DNA of 29,011 nt from an uncultured Bacteroidota bacterium (GTDB lineage Bacteria; Bacteroidota; Bacteroidia; Flavobacteriales; UA16), in contig CACHDD010000007.1 in the NCBI GenBank assembly GCA_902578505.1, forward strand, positions 1 to 29,011. Reading direction: 5' to 3'. The position numbers and the translations under genes are program-made. How positions within the stretch are numbered: the stretch's first letter is position 1; each line of letters begins with the position of its first letter. Positions 8,034 to 16,881 of the stretch are shown here, piece by piece. The notes under the pieces were generated by a model. It did not search any database. It was not told the DNA's origin and saw nothing but the letters and a program-made list of their open reading frames with translations.

Positions 8034-10598
8034 ATGAAGTCAAGAATTTTACTTTTAGCAAGCTCAATATTACTTAGCACAATTATATGTTTACCATCTG
8101 AATCTAACGCTCAGTTCTTTAAGAGAAAAAACAATAAAACAGAGCAAAATGAAGTTGCTCCTAAAAAAAATAAGGAAGGCAAATCAATAAGCGAACTAAC
8201 TGAAAAAGCGGTTGCGGAAAAAGGCCTTTTTACTATGTACAGAGATACTCTAAGTGGTGAAACATGGATGGCTATACCACAAGAAGCTTTTCAAAATGAA
8301 TACATCTACTTTTCACAAGTCGAGGATGGGGTATTACAAACTGGAAACCACAGAGGTTCATACAGAGGTTCAAAAATCATAAGCTTCAGGAAGAATTATA
8401 AAAGGATTGAAGTAATAGGTGAAAACACCTCCTTTTACTATAATCCTGAAAGCCCACTATCAAAAACAGAAAAGGCAAATATCAATTTTCCCATTCTTGC
8501 TTCAATGAAGATTATTGCAAGCGATGAAGACTCTACGTTCCTTGTATCATCAGATGATTTATTCAAGAGTGAAAAAATTAACCGCATCAAGCCACCGACT
8601 CGTCCTGGTAGTAAAAGTGCTCTTGGAAAGCTAAGCAAAGATAAAACTAGCATTACTCATATAAATAACTACCCTGAGAATTTAGAAGTTGTAGTTGACT
8701 ATGTATATGAAAGTTCAAACCCTACTGTTTACACAACTGCGATTACTGATGCGCGCTATGTTACGGTTAAATACAGACATTGCATTTTACAAATGCCAGA
8801 AGATGGATTTAGACCTAGAAAAGATGATGCTAGGATTGGGTTCTTTATGACTCAAGTAAATGACATGACAAGCACAAGTTCTACTCCTTGGAATGATGTA
8901 ATTCATAGGTGGAGACTAGAAAAAAAAGATCATACAGCTGACTTGTCTGAACCAGTTGAGCCAATTACTTGGTGGATTGAAAACACAACTCCATATGAGT
9001 TTAGAAATTATATAAAAACTGGAGTTGAGAAGTGGAATTTAGCATTTGAAAAGATTGGTTTCAAAAATGCAATTGTGGTGAAAGTGCAGCCTGACGATGC
9101 CGATTGGGATGCAGGTGATATTCGATACAATGTTCTGCGTTGGACTTCCTCTCCTACTGCTCCCTTTAGTGGATATGGTCCAAGCTTTGTGAATCCTAGG
9201 ACTGGAGAAATTCTTGGAGCAGACATTATGCTTGAATTTGGAGGTATGTCTGGAAGACTATGGAAATCGGGTGTATTTTATAACGAAAACAACTTGAGTT
9301 CTAGAGAAAGAGCGGCTGAAATGATGCACAGGTGTGATGTTGGTGAGGCAACCGCTCATAACACTCTATTCAGTTTAGCTGCTATGAATATTTTGGACTT
9401 TAACGATGAAGAGCACGAGGAATTTGTACGTCAAACCCTGCATAGGTTATGTCTACACGAAGTTGGCCACACTCTAGGTCTAAGTCATAATATGCATGCT
9501 AGTACTATGCTTTCACCAGAAGAGTTAAAGAACCCTTCTGTTGTTGCAGAAAATGGTATGTGTAATACTGTTATGGAATACCCAGCAATAAACTTTGCTC
9601 GCAATAAAGAAGACCAAACCCTATTCTACGACGACAACCCAGGTCCTTATGATTACTGGGTAATTGAGTACGCATACAGTGAAGGTTTTGAAGATCCTGA
9701 AGCAGAAGATGTTAGGCTCGAGGAAATTCTATCAAAGTCTACATCTGAATTACTAAAATTTGGTAATGATGCTGACGACATGAGGAGTTCTGGACGCGGA
9801 ATTAATCCAGATGTAAATATTTACGACCTTTCAGATGACCCAGTAGCTTATGCTTCTGAAAGGTGTGAATTGGTTAATGACCTTTACCCAGGGTTGATTG
9901 ATAAATACGCAAGCGATGGAAATAGCTACCACGATCTAAGAAGATCATTCTACACTCTACTTAAAGAATATGAAATCCAACTTAAAGTAATGACTCGTCA
10001 AATTGGCGGTGTTAGATTCAATAGAGCTGGACCAAACAACATTGGAAATAAAAAGCCATTTACACCTGTGAGTAAAGAAGATCAAAAAGCTGCTCTAGAT
10101 GCACTTTCAAAGTACGCCTTCGATCCACACGCATTTGACGCTCAAGCTAGCGCATACGCATACCTTCAAGCCCAACGTAGAGGCTGGAATCACTACGGAA
10201 GCAATGAGGATCCAAAGATCCATGCAAATATTCTTTCGATGCAACAAACTGCTCTTTCACACCTGCTACACCCAAATGTTCTCGAGAGATTGACTGATGC
10301 AACAAAGTATGGTAATGAATACGACATAGATTCATACTTAGTTGACCTAACTAATGCAATCTTCATTGAAGATTTCAGAAAGAAGGTAAATACATTCCGT
10401 CAGCAGATTCAGGTTTATTACACCGAAACTCTTATCAAAGCATATAAGAGCAATAGCTATGACAGCATATCAAAAGGAGTTATTCTAGCTGAATTAAAGA
10501 GGATTGATATTCTTCAAAGAGATGGCAGATCACCAGATAGTATGACTAAAGCGCACAGATCTCATATTAGACATTTAATTGATCAAGCTTGGGAATGA
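8034..10598 (+). CDS. Secreted zinc-dependent metalloprotease (DUF5117/DUF5118-like)
   Basis: 854 residues with a Sec signal peptide (about 1-26, ending SNAQ). The catalytic motif HEVGHTLGLSH (H475, E476, H479, H485) is the metzincin-type HExxHxxGxxH, with a later methionine stretch (TVMEYPAINFA) that may supply the Met-turn. Length and layout match the large Bacteroidota metalloproteases with DUF5117 and DUF4953 domains; substrates are unknown. No sorting domain or lipobox is seen, so a periplasmic location is likely. A near-consensus -7 box TATCTTTT lies at 8018-8025, nine bases upstream of the ATG. The stop overlaps the next start (ATGA), so it is translationally linked with the LysM protein. 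Strong family call, weak functional call. Confidence 0.9.
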   Translation: MKSRILLLASSILLSTIICLPSESNAQFFKRKNNKTEQNEVAPKKNKEGKSISELTEKAVAEKGLFTMYRDTLSGETWMAIPQEAFQNEYIYFSQVEDGVLQTGNHRGSYRGSKIISFRKNYKRIEVIGENTSFYYNPESPLSKTEKANINFPILASMKIIASDEDSTFLVSSDDLFKSEKINRIKPPTRPGSKSALGKLSKDKTSITHINNYPENLEVVVDYVYESSNPTVYTTAITDARYVTVKYRHCILQMPEDGFRPRKDDARIGFFMTQVNDMTSTSSTPWNDVIHRWRLEKKDHTADLSEPVEPITWWIENTTPYEFRNYIKTGVEKWNLAFEKIGFKNAIVVKVQPDDADWDAGDIRYNVLRWTSSPTAPFSGYGPSFVNPRTGEILGADIMLEFGGMSGRLWKSGVFYNENNLSSRERAAEMMHRCDVGEATAHNTLFSLAAMNILDFNDEEHEEFVRQTLHRLCLHEVGHTLGLSHNMHASTMLSPEELKNPSVVAENGMCNTVMEYPAINFARNKEDQTLFYDDNPGPYDYWVIEYAYSEGFEDPEAEDVRLEEILSKSTSELLKFGNDADDMRSSGRGINPDVNIYDLSDDPVAYASERCELVNDLYPGLIDKYASDGNSYHDLRRSFYTLLKEYEIQLKVMTRQIGGVRFNRAGPNNIGNKKPFTPVSKEDQKAALDALSKYAFDPHAFDAQASAYAYLQAQRRGWNHYGSNEDPKIHANILSMQQTALSHLLHPNVLERLTDATKYGNEYDIDSYLVDLTNAIFIEDFRKKVNTFRQQIQVYYTETLIKAYKSNSYDSISKGVILAELKRIDILQRDGRSPDSMTKAHRSHIRHLIDQAWE

Positions 10599-11248
10599 GG
10601 CCAAACATATTTATTGCTATCGTTTGGCTTTCTACAAGCATCATTAATGCGCAAGACTATGCCAAATTCAAACCTCAGCTAAGGGAAAATATAAGAGTTC
10701 CAGATAAATGGGAACTTATTATCGAGACTGTTACAGAAGACGAATCCATTGTTCAAACCACTATGGATAGTTTTAGGTTAAATGAATATTCGCGACTGCT
10801 GAAATACAACCGTTGTCTATGTCTTTGTGAAGATAAATGGCGCATTCAATTGAATAAACACGACTTGCTAGAGTCTGCTCTCTACCTTCCAATTGCTTTG
10901 AACAATGGGGATCATATTGATTGTGATAAAGCAACTCCAATATTTTCTAAGCTCAGCGAGTTCAATGGTGAACCTTCAAAATTTATTGAGCTTCTCAAAT
11001 CAATTTGGGGTAAAAACGAGGGTTTTGAAGAATTCCTTTATGAATACAGAATTTCAATGAGGTTGATTGAAAATTTTGAACTCCCATCTGATTGTAAAAG
11101 GTTGAAAAAAACTCACACTGTTCTTGAAGGCCAAACACTCTACAGACTCTCAGTTATTTACGGAGTAAGTGTGGAATCTATACAGGCAGCAAATGGCTTG
11201 GGTAATAGCACTCAAATAAACAGCGGTAGCATTCTGGTGATACCTTAG
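10595..11248 (+). CDS. Secreted LysM-domain protein
   Basis: 217 residues from the ATG at 10595. A longer reading from TTG at 10589 adds two residues, but the ATG overlapping the previous stop as ATGA is the better start. A signal peptide (about 1-19, ending INAQ) is followed by a region of unknown fold with a cysteine cluster (CLCLCEDKW) and, at about 171-217, a LysM domain (HTVLEGQTLYRLSVIYGVS, ending SILVIP). LysM binds N-acetylglucosamine-containing glycans such as peptidoglycan. The protein is probably periplasmic. Its position between a protease and an SGNH/MBOAT pair suggests cell-wall work; whether it has catalytic activity is unknown. Confidence 0.85.
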   Translation: MRPNIFIAIVWLSTSIINAQDYAKFKPQLRENIRVPDKWELIIETVTEDESIVQTTMDSFRLNEYSRLLKYNRCLCLCEDKWRIQLNKHDLLESALYLPIALNNGDHIDCDKATPIFSKLSEFNGEPSKFIELLKSIWGKNEGFEEFLYEYRISMRLIENFELPSDCKRLKKTHTVLEGQTLYRLSVIYGVSVESIQAANGLGNSTQINSGSILVIP

Positions 11249-11257
11249 CCGTAGGTT

Positions 11258-12673
11258 ATGAATCACAAGCCATCACGGACAATACTATTTTTAGCGCCTC
11301 TTTTAGTTTTAATGTATTTGGCTCCTAAAGTCGAAGAACATTTTAAATCAGAGGACGAAGTTGTGAAGGAAGAAATTCCAAGTTGGTCTGAGCTTTTAGA
11401 GGAGGAAGAAGATTCTGTTGGAGTTGTAGAACCATTACCTATTGACACTATTATTGATAGTATTGACACTTTAATCATTGATGTCAATAGGTTTAGCCCA
11501 AGCTACGCAACCCACAATGCCTCTACTCTACCCGATTCACTTAAACTAAAAGGGTCAAAAATTGCATTTAAGCGGTTATATGGATTTTTTGAAAAGCTTG
11601 AATCTATTAACGATAGTGACAATGTTCCTTTAGAAGTATTCCATTGGGGAGATTCTCAAATTGAAGGCGACCGAATTTCAGGCGTTCTTAGATCAAGTTG
11701 GCAAAAGAGTTGGGGGGGCTTTGGGCCTGGTTTAATCCCAGCAATCCAAACAATTCCATCTCTATCAGTGCGACAAGAACATTCTGGCAATATGATCAGG
11801 CACACAAGGTTTGGTCAATTAGACAGTACCATAACACACAGCGCATATGGCCCGATGGCTACATTTTGCACAGTGAAGGGTGAAGGTCAAACTATAGTCA
11901 ACACAAACCCAAGCGGCTTCAAATTGAATAAGGTTTGGCCTAGAGTAAAATTCTATATCAGCGGCGCTCCATTAGGTGGAAACATAACATTAACTGGCAA
12001 CAAAACACCTTACAAAGCATTCAACATCAGGCCAGCTAAAAGCGGAAATCACCAAGAAATTGAGGCCAAACTCCACGAAGGTGAAGCCAGTATTTCAATA
12101 GGTTTCGAGGGGTATAACCTAGAAGTTACAGGTATTGAACTTGGAAGCAATGCCGGTGTTCAGCTTCACAACATCCCCATGAGAGGAAGCGCTGGAATGC
12201 TTTTCACAAAACTCGATGTCGGTCATTTTCAAAAATCGTTGAATGACAGGAAGATTGGGCTGATGATATTGCAATTTGGGGGGAATGTAGTGCCCTACAT
12301 AAAGGACAAAGCTTCTGCCAAGAGATATGCTCATAGATTTTCTAAGCAACTAGATTACTTGAAATCAATAGTGCCTGATGCAGCAATAATTGTAATTGGG
12401 CCATCTGACATGGGATCTAAAGGATTTTATCCAATGTTGGCTGAAGTTGTGGAGAGCCTTGAGGTTGCTGCTATTGAATCTGATTGTTTGTTTTGGGATT
12501 TGAGGAGTGCTATGGGTGGAGAAGGATCTATGATGATTTGGTCTGAGGAGAAGCCCAAACTTGCCTCCCCCGATCTTGTTCACTTCACACCAAAAGGTGC
12601 TAGAATAGTAGGCGAAAAATTTGATATTTCCATTAGGGCTGAATATAAAAGCTGGGTAGAATGGAGACATTGA
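11258..12673 (+). CDS. SGNH/GDSL-type protein partnering an MBOAT acyltransferase
   Basis: 471 residues. An N-terminal signal anchor (about 7-22) is followed by an acidic linker (about 30-75) and the SGNH fold: GDSQ block I at 131-134, and DLVH at 439-442 giving the Asp-x-x-His pair. With the MBOAT gene overlapping its end by 13 bases, this fits the two-component O-acetylation systems in which a membrane MBOAT passes acetyl groups to a periplasmic SGNH protein that transfers them to a glycan (compare PatA/PatB for peptidoglycan, AlgI/AlgX-J for alginate). The replacement of the leucine after GDS by glutamine is common in transferase-type members. The acceptor could be peptidoglycan or a surface polysaccharide; the neighbouring LysM gene slightly favours the former. 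Confidence 0.85.
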   Translation: MNHKPSRTILFLAPLLVLMYLAPKVEEHFKSEDEVVKEEIPSWSELLEEEEDSVGVVEPLPIDTIIDSIDTLIIDVNRFSPSYATHNASTLPDSLKLKGSKIAFKRLYGFFEKLESINDSDNVPLEVFHWGDSQIEGDRISGVLRSSWQKSWGGFGPGLIPAIQTIPSLSVRQEHSGNMIRHTRFGQLDSTITHSAYGPMATFCTVKGEGQTIVNTNPSGFKLNKVWPRVKFYISGAPLGGNITLTGNKTPYKAFNIRPAKSGNHQEIEAKLHEGEASISIGFEGYNLEVTGIELGSNAGVQLHNIPMRGSAGMLFTKLDVGHFQKSLNDRKIGLMILQFGGNVVPYIKDKASAKRYAHRFSKQLDYLKSIVPDAAIIVIGPSDMGSKGFYPMLAEVVESLEVAAIESDCLFWDLRSAMGGEGSMMIWSEEKPKLASPDLVHFTPKGARIVGEKFDISIRAEYKSWVEWRH

Positions 12674-14325
12674 TGTTCACTCGACCTGCATTCTGGATTT
12701 TCCTACTCGCAGTTATGGTGGGGCTAAGCTTCTTGCAAAAGAAAGTTGCGCTGAGGAATGCATTTCTCTTTGCTGCCAGCATATTTTTCTACTGGAACAC
12801 AAGCGCTTGGTTCGTAGGTCTATTACTCTTTTCTACTGTTTCTGATTGGGGAATAGGTCTTATAATGAATAAAAGTGATGGTGTAAAAAGGAAGGCCCTG
12901 CTAATCACAAGCTTATTCATCAATTTAGGACTTCTTTGTTTCTTTAAATACGCTTACTTCTTTGCTGATGCAAGTGCTGATTTATTTGGGACAACTTGGG
13001 AAGCTGTAGTGCCAGGAGCGGCTTGGCTAAACGAAAACCTTGGCACATCAATTAGGGTTCACGACATATTACTTCCTGTTGGAATTTCTTTCTACACATT
13101 CCAAACTCTCAGCTACACAATTGATCTATACAACAAGAAAATAGCTCCTGTAAAGTCACTTTTGGACTTTGGATGCTATGTAACATTCTTCCCACAGCTT
13201 GTAGCTGGACCCATTGTAAGAGCTGTTGAATTCATTCCACAATTAAATAAGGCCTATGACCTTAAGCCCAAAGAATTTAATCACGCTATCTGGTGGATTT
13301 TCGCAGGACTTACAAAGAAGATTGTATTTGCAGATTATATAGCTACTAACCTCGTAGATAGAGTTTTTGCCAACCCTACTAGCCACAGTGGATTTGAAGT
13401 CCTTTTGGGATTATATGGGTATAGCTTACAAGTATTTGCTGACTTCAGCGGCTATAGCGATATAGCAATAGGAGTTGCTCTGCTAATGGGATTTAGATTG
13501 CCTATAAACTTTCGTTCTCCATACAAGGCAAGGAATGTGGGGGAGTTTTGGCAGAGATGGCATATTAGTTTATCTACTTGGCTTAAAGATTATTTGTATA
13601 TACCAATGGGAGGTAATAGAAGCGCATCACTTTTTACTTCGATCTTTTCATTTGCTCTTGTCTTATTTGCTGCACTTGCACTTAAAAACATGGGAGTATT
13701 TCTCATCGGGACTGGCATACTACTCCTTGCATGGGCTATATCCGTTATGTACCCTGAGTGGGGAGTAAAAGCTGCTACCTATATGAACCTTTTCGCCACT
13801 ATGGTGATAGGAGGTCTTTGGCACGGAGCATCTTGGAATTTTTTACTTTGGGGAGCATTGAATGGTTTGGGCTTAATGGTTTTTAAATTTTCAAGGAGTT
13901 ATATACCCTGGGGCCAAATTGAAAAGTGGTGGGCAAGAGGAATTGGTGTGATTCTCACCTTCAATTTTATCACATTTACTAGGATTTGGTTTAGAGCCGG
14001 TTCAGGAACAGGGTGGGAAACTGTGCCAGGTGATCACAACATTTTAACCGAATGGTTTACAGCGAATGATTTGGTCTATCAGCTTTTTAAACACTTTAAT
14101 GATATCCCCATTCTTGAAGTAATTCAAGGACATGGTCTAGTGCTGGGAGTTATGGCACTTGGATTTACAACACACCTTTGCCCTGAAAAATTAAGCAATA
14201 AAATCATAAAGAAATTTACCTCTATGCATACAATAAGCCTATGGGTGATTACGGGCGTTTTATCCGTAATTCTCTGGAAAGTAGGCACTTCAGCCCCTCA
14301 ACCTTTTATCTACTTCCAATTCTAA
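12661..14325 (+). CDS. MBOAT family O-acyltransferase (AlgI/PatA-like)
   Basis: 554 residues with many hydrophobic segments throughout, as expected for an inner-membrane MBOAT protein. The core carries FFPQLVAGPIVRA, the DFSGYSDIAIG stretch, the NFRSPYKARNVGEFWQRWHI region and the catalytic-type histidine in GGLWHGASWN (H388). AlgI-like proteins move acetyl groups across the membrane for glycan O-acetylation. A second possible start, ATG at 12673, overlaps the upstream stop as TGATG and gives an N-terminus (MFTRPAFWIF) closer to family members. No terminator is evident after the stop. The neighbouring SGNH gene is its likely partner. Confidence 0.93.
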   Translation: METLMFTRPAFWIFLLAVMVGLSFLQKKVALRNAFLFAASIFFYWNTSAWFVGLLLFSTVSDWGIGLIMNKSDGVKRKALLITSLFINLGLLCFFKYAYFFADASADLFGTTWEAVVPGAAWLNENLGTSIRVHDILLPVGISFYTFQTLSYTIDLYNKKIAPVKSLLDFGCYVTFFPQLVAGPIVRAVEFIPQLNKAYDLKPKEFNHAIWWIFAGLTKKIVFADYIATNLVDRVFANPTSHSGFEVLLGLYGYSLQVFADFSGYSDIAIGVALLMGFRLPINFRSPYKARNVGEFWQRWHISLSTWLKDYLYIPMGGNRSASLFTSIFSFALVLFAALALKNMGVFLIGTGILLLAWAISVMYPEWGVKAATYMNLFATMVIGGLWHGASWNFLLWGALNGLGLMVFKFSRSYIPWGQIEKWWARGIGVILTFNFITFTRIWFRAGSGTGWETVPGDHNILTEWFTANDLVYQLFKHFNDIPILEVIQGHGLVLGVMALGFTTHLCPEKLSNKIIKKFTSMHTISLWVITGVLSVILWKVGTSAPQPFIYFQF

Positions 14326-14327
14326 TT

Positions 14328-14453
14328 TTACTTATCTGTTTCTAGTTCAACACATTGGTATGCATCGCAAGTTTTATTCTTAGATGCGCATGAAGCTAGA
14401 CAAAGAGAAAATAAGGCCAAAAGAATTGCTAGTAACGAGAAATTTCTTTTCAT
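14328..14453 (-). CDS. Tiny putative lipoprotein (41 aa)
   Basis: This short ORF starts at ATG (14451-14453, minus strand) and stops with TAA at 14328-14330. The 41 residues have a classic lipoprotein signal: MKRN, a hydrophobic run with several leucines (about 6-19), then the lipobox LASC with the modifiable cysteine at residue 22. The mature part would be only 20 residues, starting CASKNKTCDAYQC and ending ELETDK, with two further cysteines. Basic N-terminus, hydrophobic core and lipobox in sequence are hard to explain by chance. It lies convergent to the MBOAT gene, with the two stops two bases apart. Small lipoproteins of this kind are often missed by length cut-offs. Function unknown. 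Confidence 0.65.
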   Translation of the reverse strand: MKRNFSLLAILLALFSLCLASCASKNKTCDAYQCVELETDK

Positions 14454-14542
14454 AACGCTAAAATAACGTAGAGTTTTAGAGAATAGTATCAATAGTGAGT
14501 AGATTGTTCAAATTAAAAAGTTAAGAACCTCCATCCTACTAC

Positions 14543-14550
14543 TACTTTTG
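14543..14550 (+). promoter_or_regulatory. Candidate -7 box TACTTTTG
   Basis: Exact match to TAnnTTTG ending four bases before the ATG at 14555, the same spacing as seen at 1711-1723. A transcript from here would be essentially leaderless. No convincing -33 TTG at the usual distance; TTAAG at 14521 is the nearest. Confidence 0.4.
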
Positions 14551-14554
14551 CAAC

Positions 14555-14887
14555 ATGGCTGAACTAAAATCAAATAATTCTAGACAAATTGCACTTGTGC
14601 TTTGGCTTATACTAACACTAAATCTAGTCTTTATTTGGAGTCAATTCTTCCCAAACTTAGGTGAGGATTTTATTGTATGGCTTGACAATGGATTAGAGTC
14701 AATTAGGGTTCCACTTACAATAATTGAGTTTATAGCAATAGGAACCTTATTTGTAGACCTAGTTCTGAGATACGATTTAATAAGTAAAAAACTTAGAACT
14801 CTTCAAGTTATTGGTGTAGGCATTTGTGTATGTGGGTTCATTTTCAAAGCCTTCGTATTTTTCCTGCACTCAGCTTACTTGAGTTAA
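14555..14887 (+). CDS. Small membrane protein, three predicted helices
   Basis: 110 residues with three hydrophobic segments (about 12-32, 50-72 and 82-108: IALVLWLILTLNLVFIW; LTIIEFIAIGTLFVDLVL; LQVIGVGICVCGFIFKAFVFF). I do not recognise a family. The N-terminus is polar (MAELKSNNSRQ) and the loops are short, so an inner-membrane location is likely. It has its own candidate promoter. Its stop shares the bases TTAA (14884-14887) with the stop of the convergent gene on the other strand. Confidence 0.7.
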   Translation: MAELKSNNSRQIALVLWLILTLNLVFIWSQFFPNLGEDFIVWLDNGLESIRVPLTIIEFIAIGTLFVDLVLRYDLISKKLRTLQVIGVGICVCGFIFKAFVFFLHSAYLS

Positions 14888-15645
14888 TCAGTATTGTAAT
14901 GATAATCTGACTCGTCAAGTTTGCGAGGCATCATTTTATAAATGGCAAACTGCCTTTTCACATACGTGATAAACTCGTATTGAGTCCATTCCTTTAATAA
15001 CTGATCCCCTGGGTCGCAAAATTCAGCAAAATCATCAAATTCGCTTGGGTCAAGTTGAATTATATCGTAATCGACGTATTTAACGAATAATTCTTGAAGA
15101 AGATCCCTCCTTTTTTCAGTATTTTCTAACTCAGCAACTAATCTTTTTGATTTCTCAATTCTTGAGAATTTTTGATATAAGAAAGTTATAGGGCTTTGCA
15201 CAGCATCAATTTCACTTACTCTGTAATCCTTCTCATCATAACCTAAAGTTTCTATTTCTCTTAAGATTTGGTTAAGAGTTCTAGGAGCAAAAACTTCAGC
15301 TGTTCCGAGTTCTACTTCAAGCTTCTTGAGTTGAATATTTACAGATTCAGTTCTCATAGATTCTACAACAACTTTCTCAACAGAGTAATATCCCAAAGCG
15401 CCAAAAACCAAAGTATCACCTGCACAAGCCCTAACTAAGTAAGAACCGTCACGTTCTACAAATACTCCACCTCCAGAATTTCTATTTACAACCATAGATG
15501 CTGGGACAATTTGGTTATCTCCTTGAAATATCCAACCACTAACTACTAGAGCTGAATCACAGGGATTTTGGGCTAAAAAAGATGGTGAGTACAAAAGAGA
15601 AAAAATTGAAATCGACCAGAAATACACTCTATTGTAAATCATCAT
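14884..15645 (-). CDS. Secreted protein with CarboxypepD_reg-like domain
   Basis: 253 residues. The signal peptide (about 1-25, ending SFLAQ) is followed by a beta-sandwich of the carboxypeptidase-regulatory type: VSGWIFQGDNQIVPAS, then GGGVFVERDGSYLV, and GDTLVFGALGYYSVE (about 32-105). Bacteroidota use this domain in TonB-dependent receptors and in stand-alone periplasmic proteins. The rest (about 110-253) is charged and helical, with an ending KRQFAIYKMMPRKL that I have no family name for. There is no plug or barrel, so it is not a SusC-type receptor. Two adjacent ATG codons could start it (15645 or 15642). The next gene is divergent, 59 bases away. Confidence 0.8.
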   Translation of the reverse strand: MMIYNRVYFWSISIFSLLYSPSFLAQNPCDSALVVSGWIFQGDNQIVPASMVVNRNSGGGVFVERDGSYLVRACAGDTLVFGALGYYSVEKVVVESMRTESVNIQLKKLEVELGTAEVFAPRTLNQILREIETLGYDEKDYRVSEIDAVQSPITFLYQKFSRIEKSKRLVAELENTEKRRDLLQELFVKYVDYDIIQLDPSEFDDFAEFCDPGDQLLKEWTQYEFITYVKRQFAIYKMMPRKLDESDYHYNTD

Positions 15646-15704
15646 GAGCGCAAGTTACACGGTTTAATATGGCACATAAAATGAAACAATGTTAACTTCA
15701 CGTT

Positions 15705-16757
15705 ATGCTTGTTAACAATACCTCTAAGTCAAAAGCAATCAAAGCAGCTCAAGAAAGAATTAGATCTAACAAGTTTATCATAGGTGATGTTGAAGATTTA
15801 GCGAGGGAGATTACTGATGGTAAAACAGAGGCTTTGGCTAGGGGGATTACACTTATTGAAAGCAATAAAGATGAGGACAGACCACTTTCTCACGAGCTGT
15901 TAAAAGCAATTAAAGAAATTGGCAATCCTTCTTCAAGTCAGAGAATAGGTGTCACTGGAATTCCAGGAGTAGGCAAAAGTACCTTTATTGAAAAGTTGGG
16001 GTTAGACCTAGTTAATGAAGGACATAGAGTTGCGGTATTGGCAGTTGATCCAAGCTCTAAGAGAACTGGAGGAAGTATACTTGGCGATAAAACTCGAATG
16101 GAAAAACTAGCTAATAACAACAATGCTTTTGTCCGTCCTTCTCCTGCCGCAGATGCTTTGGGAGGTGTAGCTAGGGCAACAATGGAAGCAATCATATTGT
16201 GCGAGGCTGCTGGATATGATAGAATTATTGTGGAAACTGTTGGCGTAGGGCAAAGTGAAACTTCTGTTAGAGAAATGGTAGATGTGTTTTGCCTTTTATT
16301 GATAGGAGGAGCAGGTGATGAAGTACAGGGCATAAAGCGCGGAATCGTTGAAATGGCTGATTTGGTTGTAGTTCATAAGGCAGATAGTGGCAATGAATAT
16401 ATTTGTAAGGAGACTGCATCAGCGTATAGATCTTCAATACACCTCTTCCCAAAACCTAAAGGCGAACACACTGTAGAAGTATTGACTGCTAGTTCTTACA
16501 CTGGAGATGGTCACAATGAATTCAGATCTAAGCTTCAAGGTCTAATAGACTTATGGATTGAGAATGAATATTTCTCAACCCAAAGATCATTGCAACAAGT
16601 GGAGAGGATGAAAGTACACGCAATGGAAATTTTGATGAGTACTCACATGAATTCATCAGGTTCACAAAAGATTTGGAATGAGCTAAAGATTGGTGTTGAA
16701 AAAGGAGAAATTAGTGCTTACTCAGCTGCTTGGTCTTGGGCGAAATCAAAAAAGTAA
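15705..16757 (+). CDS. meaB: MeaB-type (ArgK family) methylmalonyl-CoA mutase-associated GTPase, altered G4 motif
   Basis: MeaB is a SIMIBI-class GTPase that loads and protects adenosylcobalamin-dependent methylmalonyl-CoA mutase. The 350 residues include the P-loop GIPGVGKST (85-93), AVDPSSKRTGGSILGDKTRM (113-132), and the switch-II region ETVGVGQSE (177-185). The G4 motif that reads guanine, normally NKAD, is HKAD here (224-227; codon CAT at 16374-16376). The rest of the domain and the C-terminal helical dimerisation region look intact. No mutase gene is in the window, so its partner lies elsewhere. It could instead serve another B12 enzyme; the family call itself is firm. Confidence 0.92.
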   Translation: MLVNNTSKSKAIKAAQERIRSNKFIIGDVEDLAREITDGKTEALARGITLIESNKDEDRPLSHELLKAIKEIGNPSSSQRIGVTGIPGVGKSTFIEKLGLDLVNEGHRVAVLAVDPSSKRTGGSILGDKTRMEKLANNNNAFVRPSPAADALGGVARATMEAIILCEAAGYDRIIVETVGVGQSETSVREMVDVFCLLLIGGAGDEVQGIKRGIVEMADLVVVHKADSGNEYICKETASAYRSSIHLFPKPKGEHTVEVLTASSYTGDGHNEFRSKLQGLIDLWIENEYFSTQRSLQQVERMKVHAMEILMSTHMNSSGSQKIWNELKIGVEKGEISAYSAAWSWAKSKK

Positions 16758-16852
16758 TGGCGCATACTCGGCTCATAACATATTATTGAAACTAATGTAG
16801 AGTTAAAATTTAGCTCATAAAATTACTTTCTAAAGGGCGTGTCATAGGAATA

Positions 16853-16871
16853 AAAAAAGAGAAGCTTTTTT
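16853..16871. terminator. Weak bidirectional hairpin with T-runs between meaB and hisS
   Basis: AAAAAAG, loop AGAAG, CTTTTTT is a perfect 7-bp stem located between two convergent genes. It reads as A-stem then T-run in both directions. Only one G-C pair, so stability is low; a terminator role is possible, not shown. Confidence 0.3.
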
Positions 16872-16881
16872 CGAATTAGAT

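Noticed and set aside
10589..10594. TTG start six bases upstream for the LysM gene
   Set aside because: The ATG at 10595 overlaps the upstream stop as ATGA and directly begins the signal peptide.
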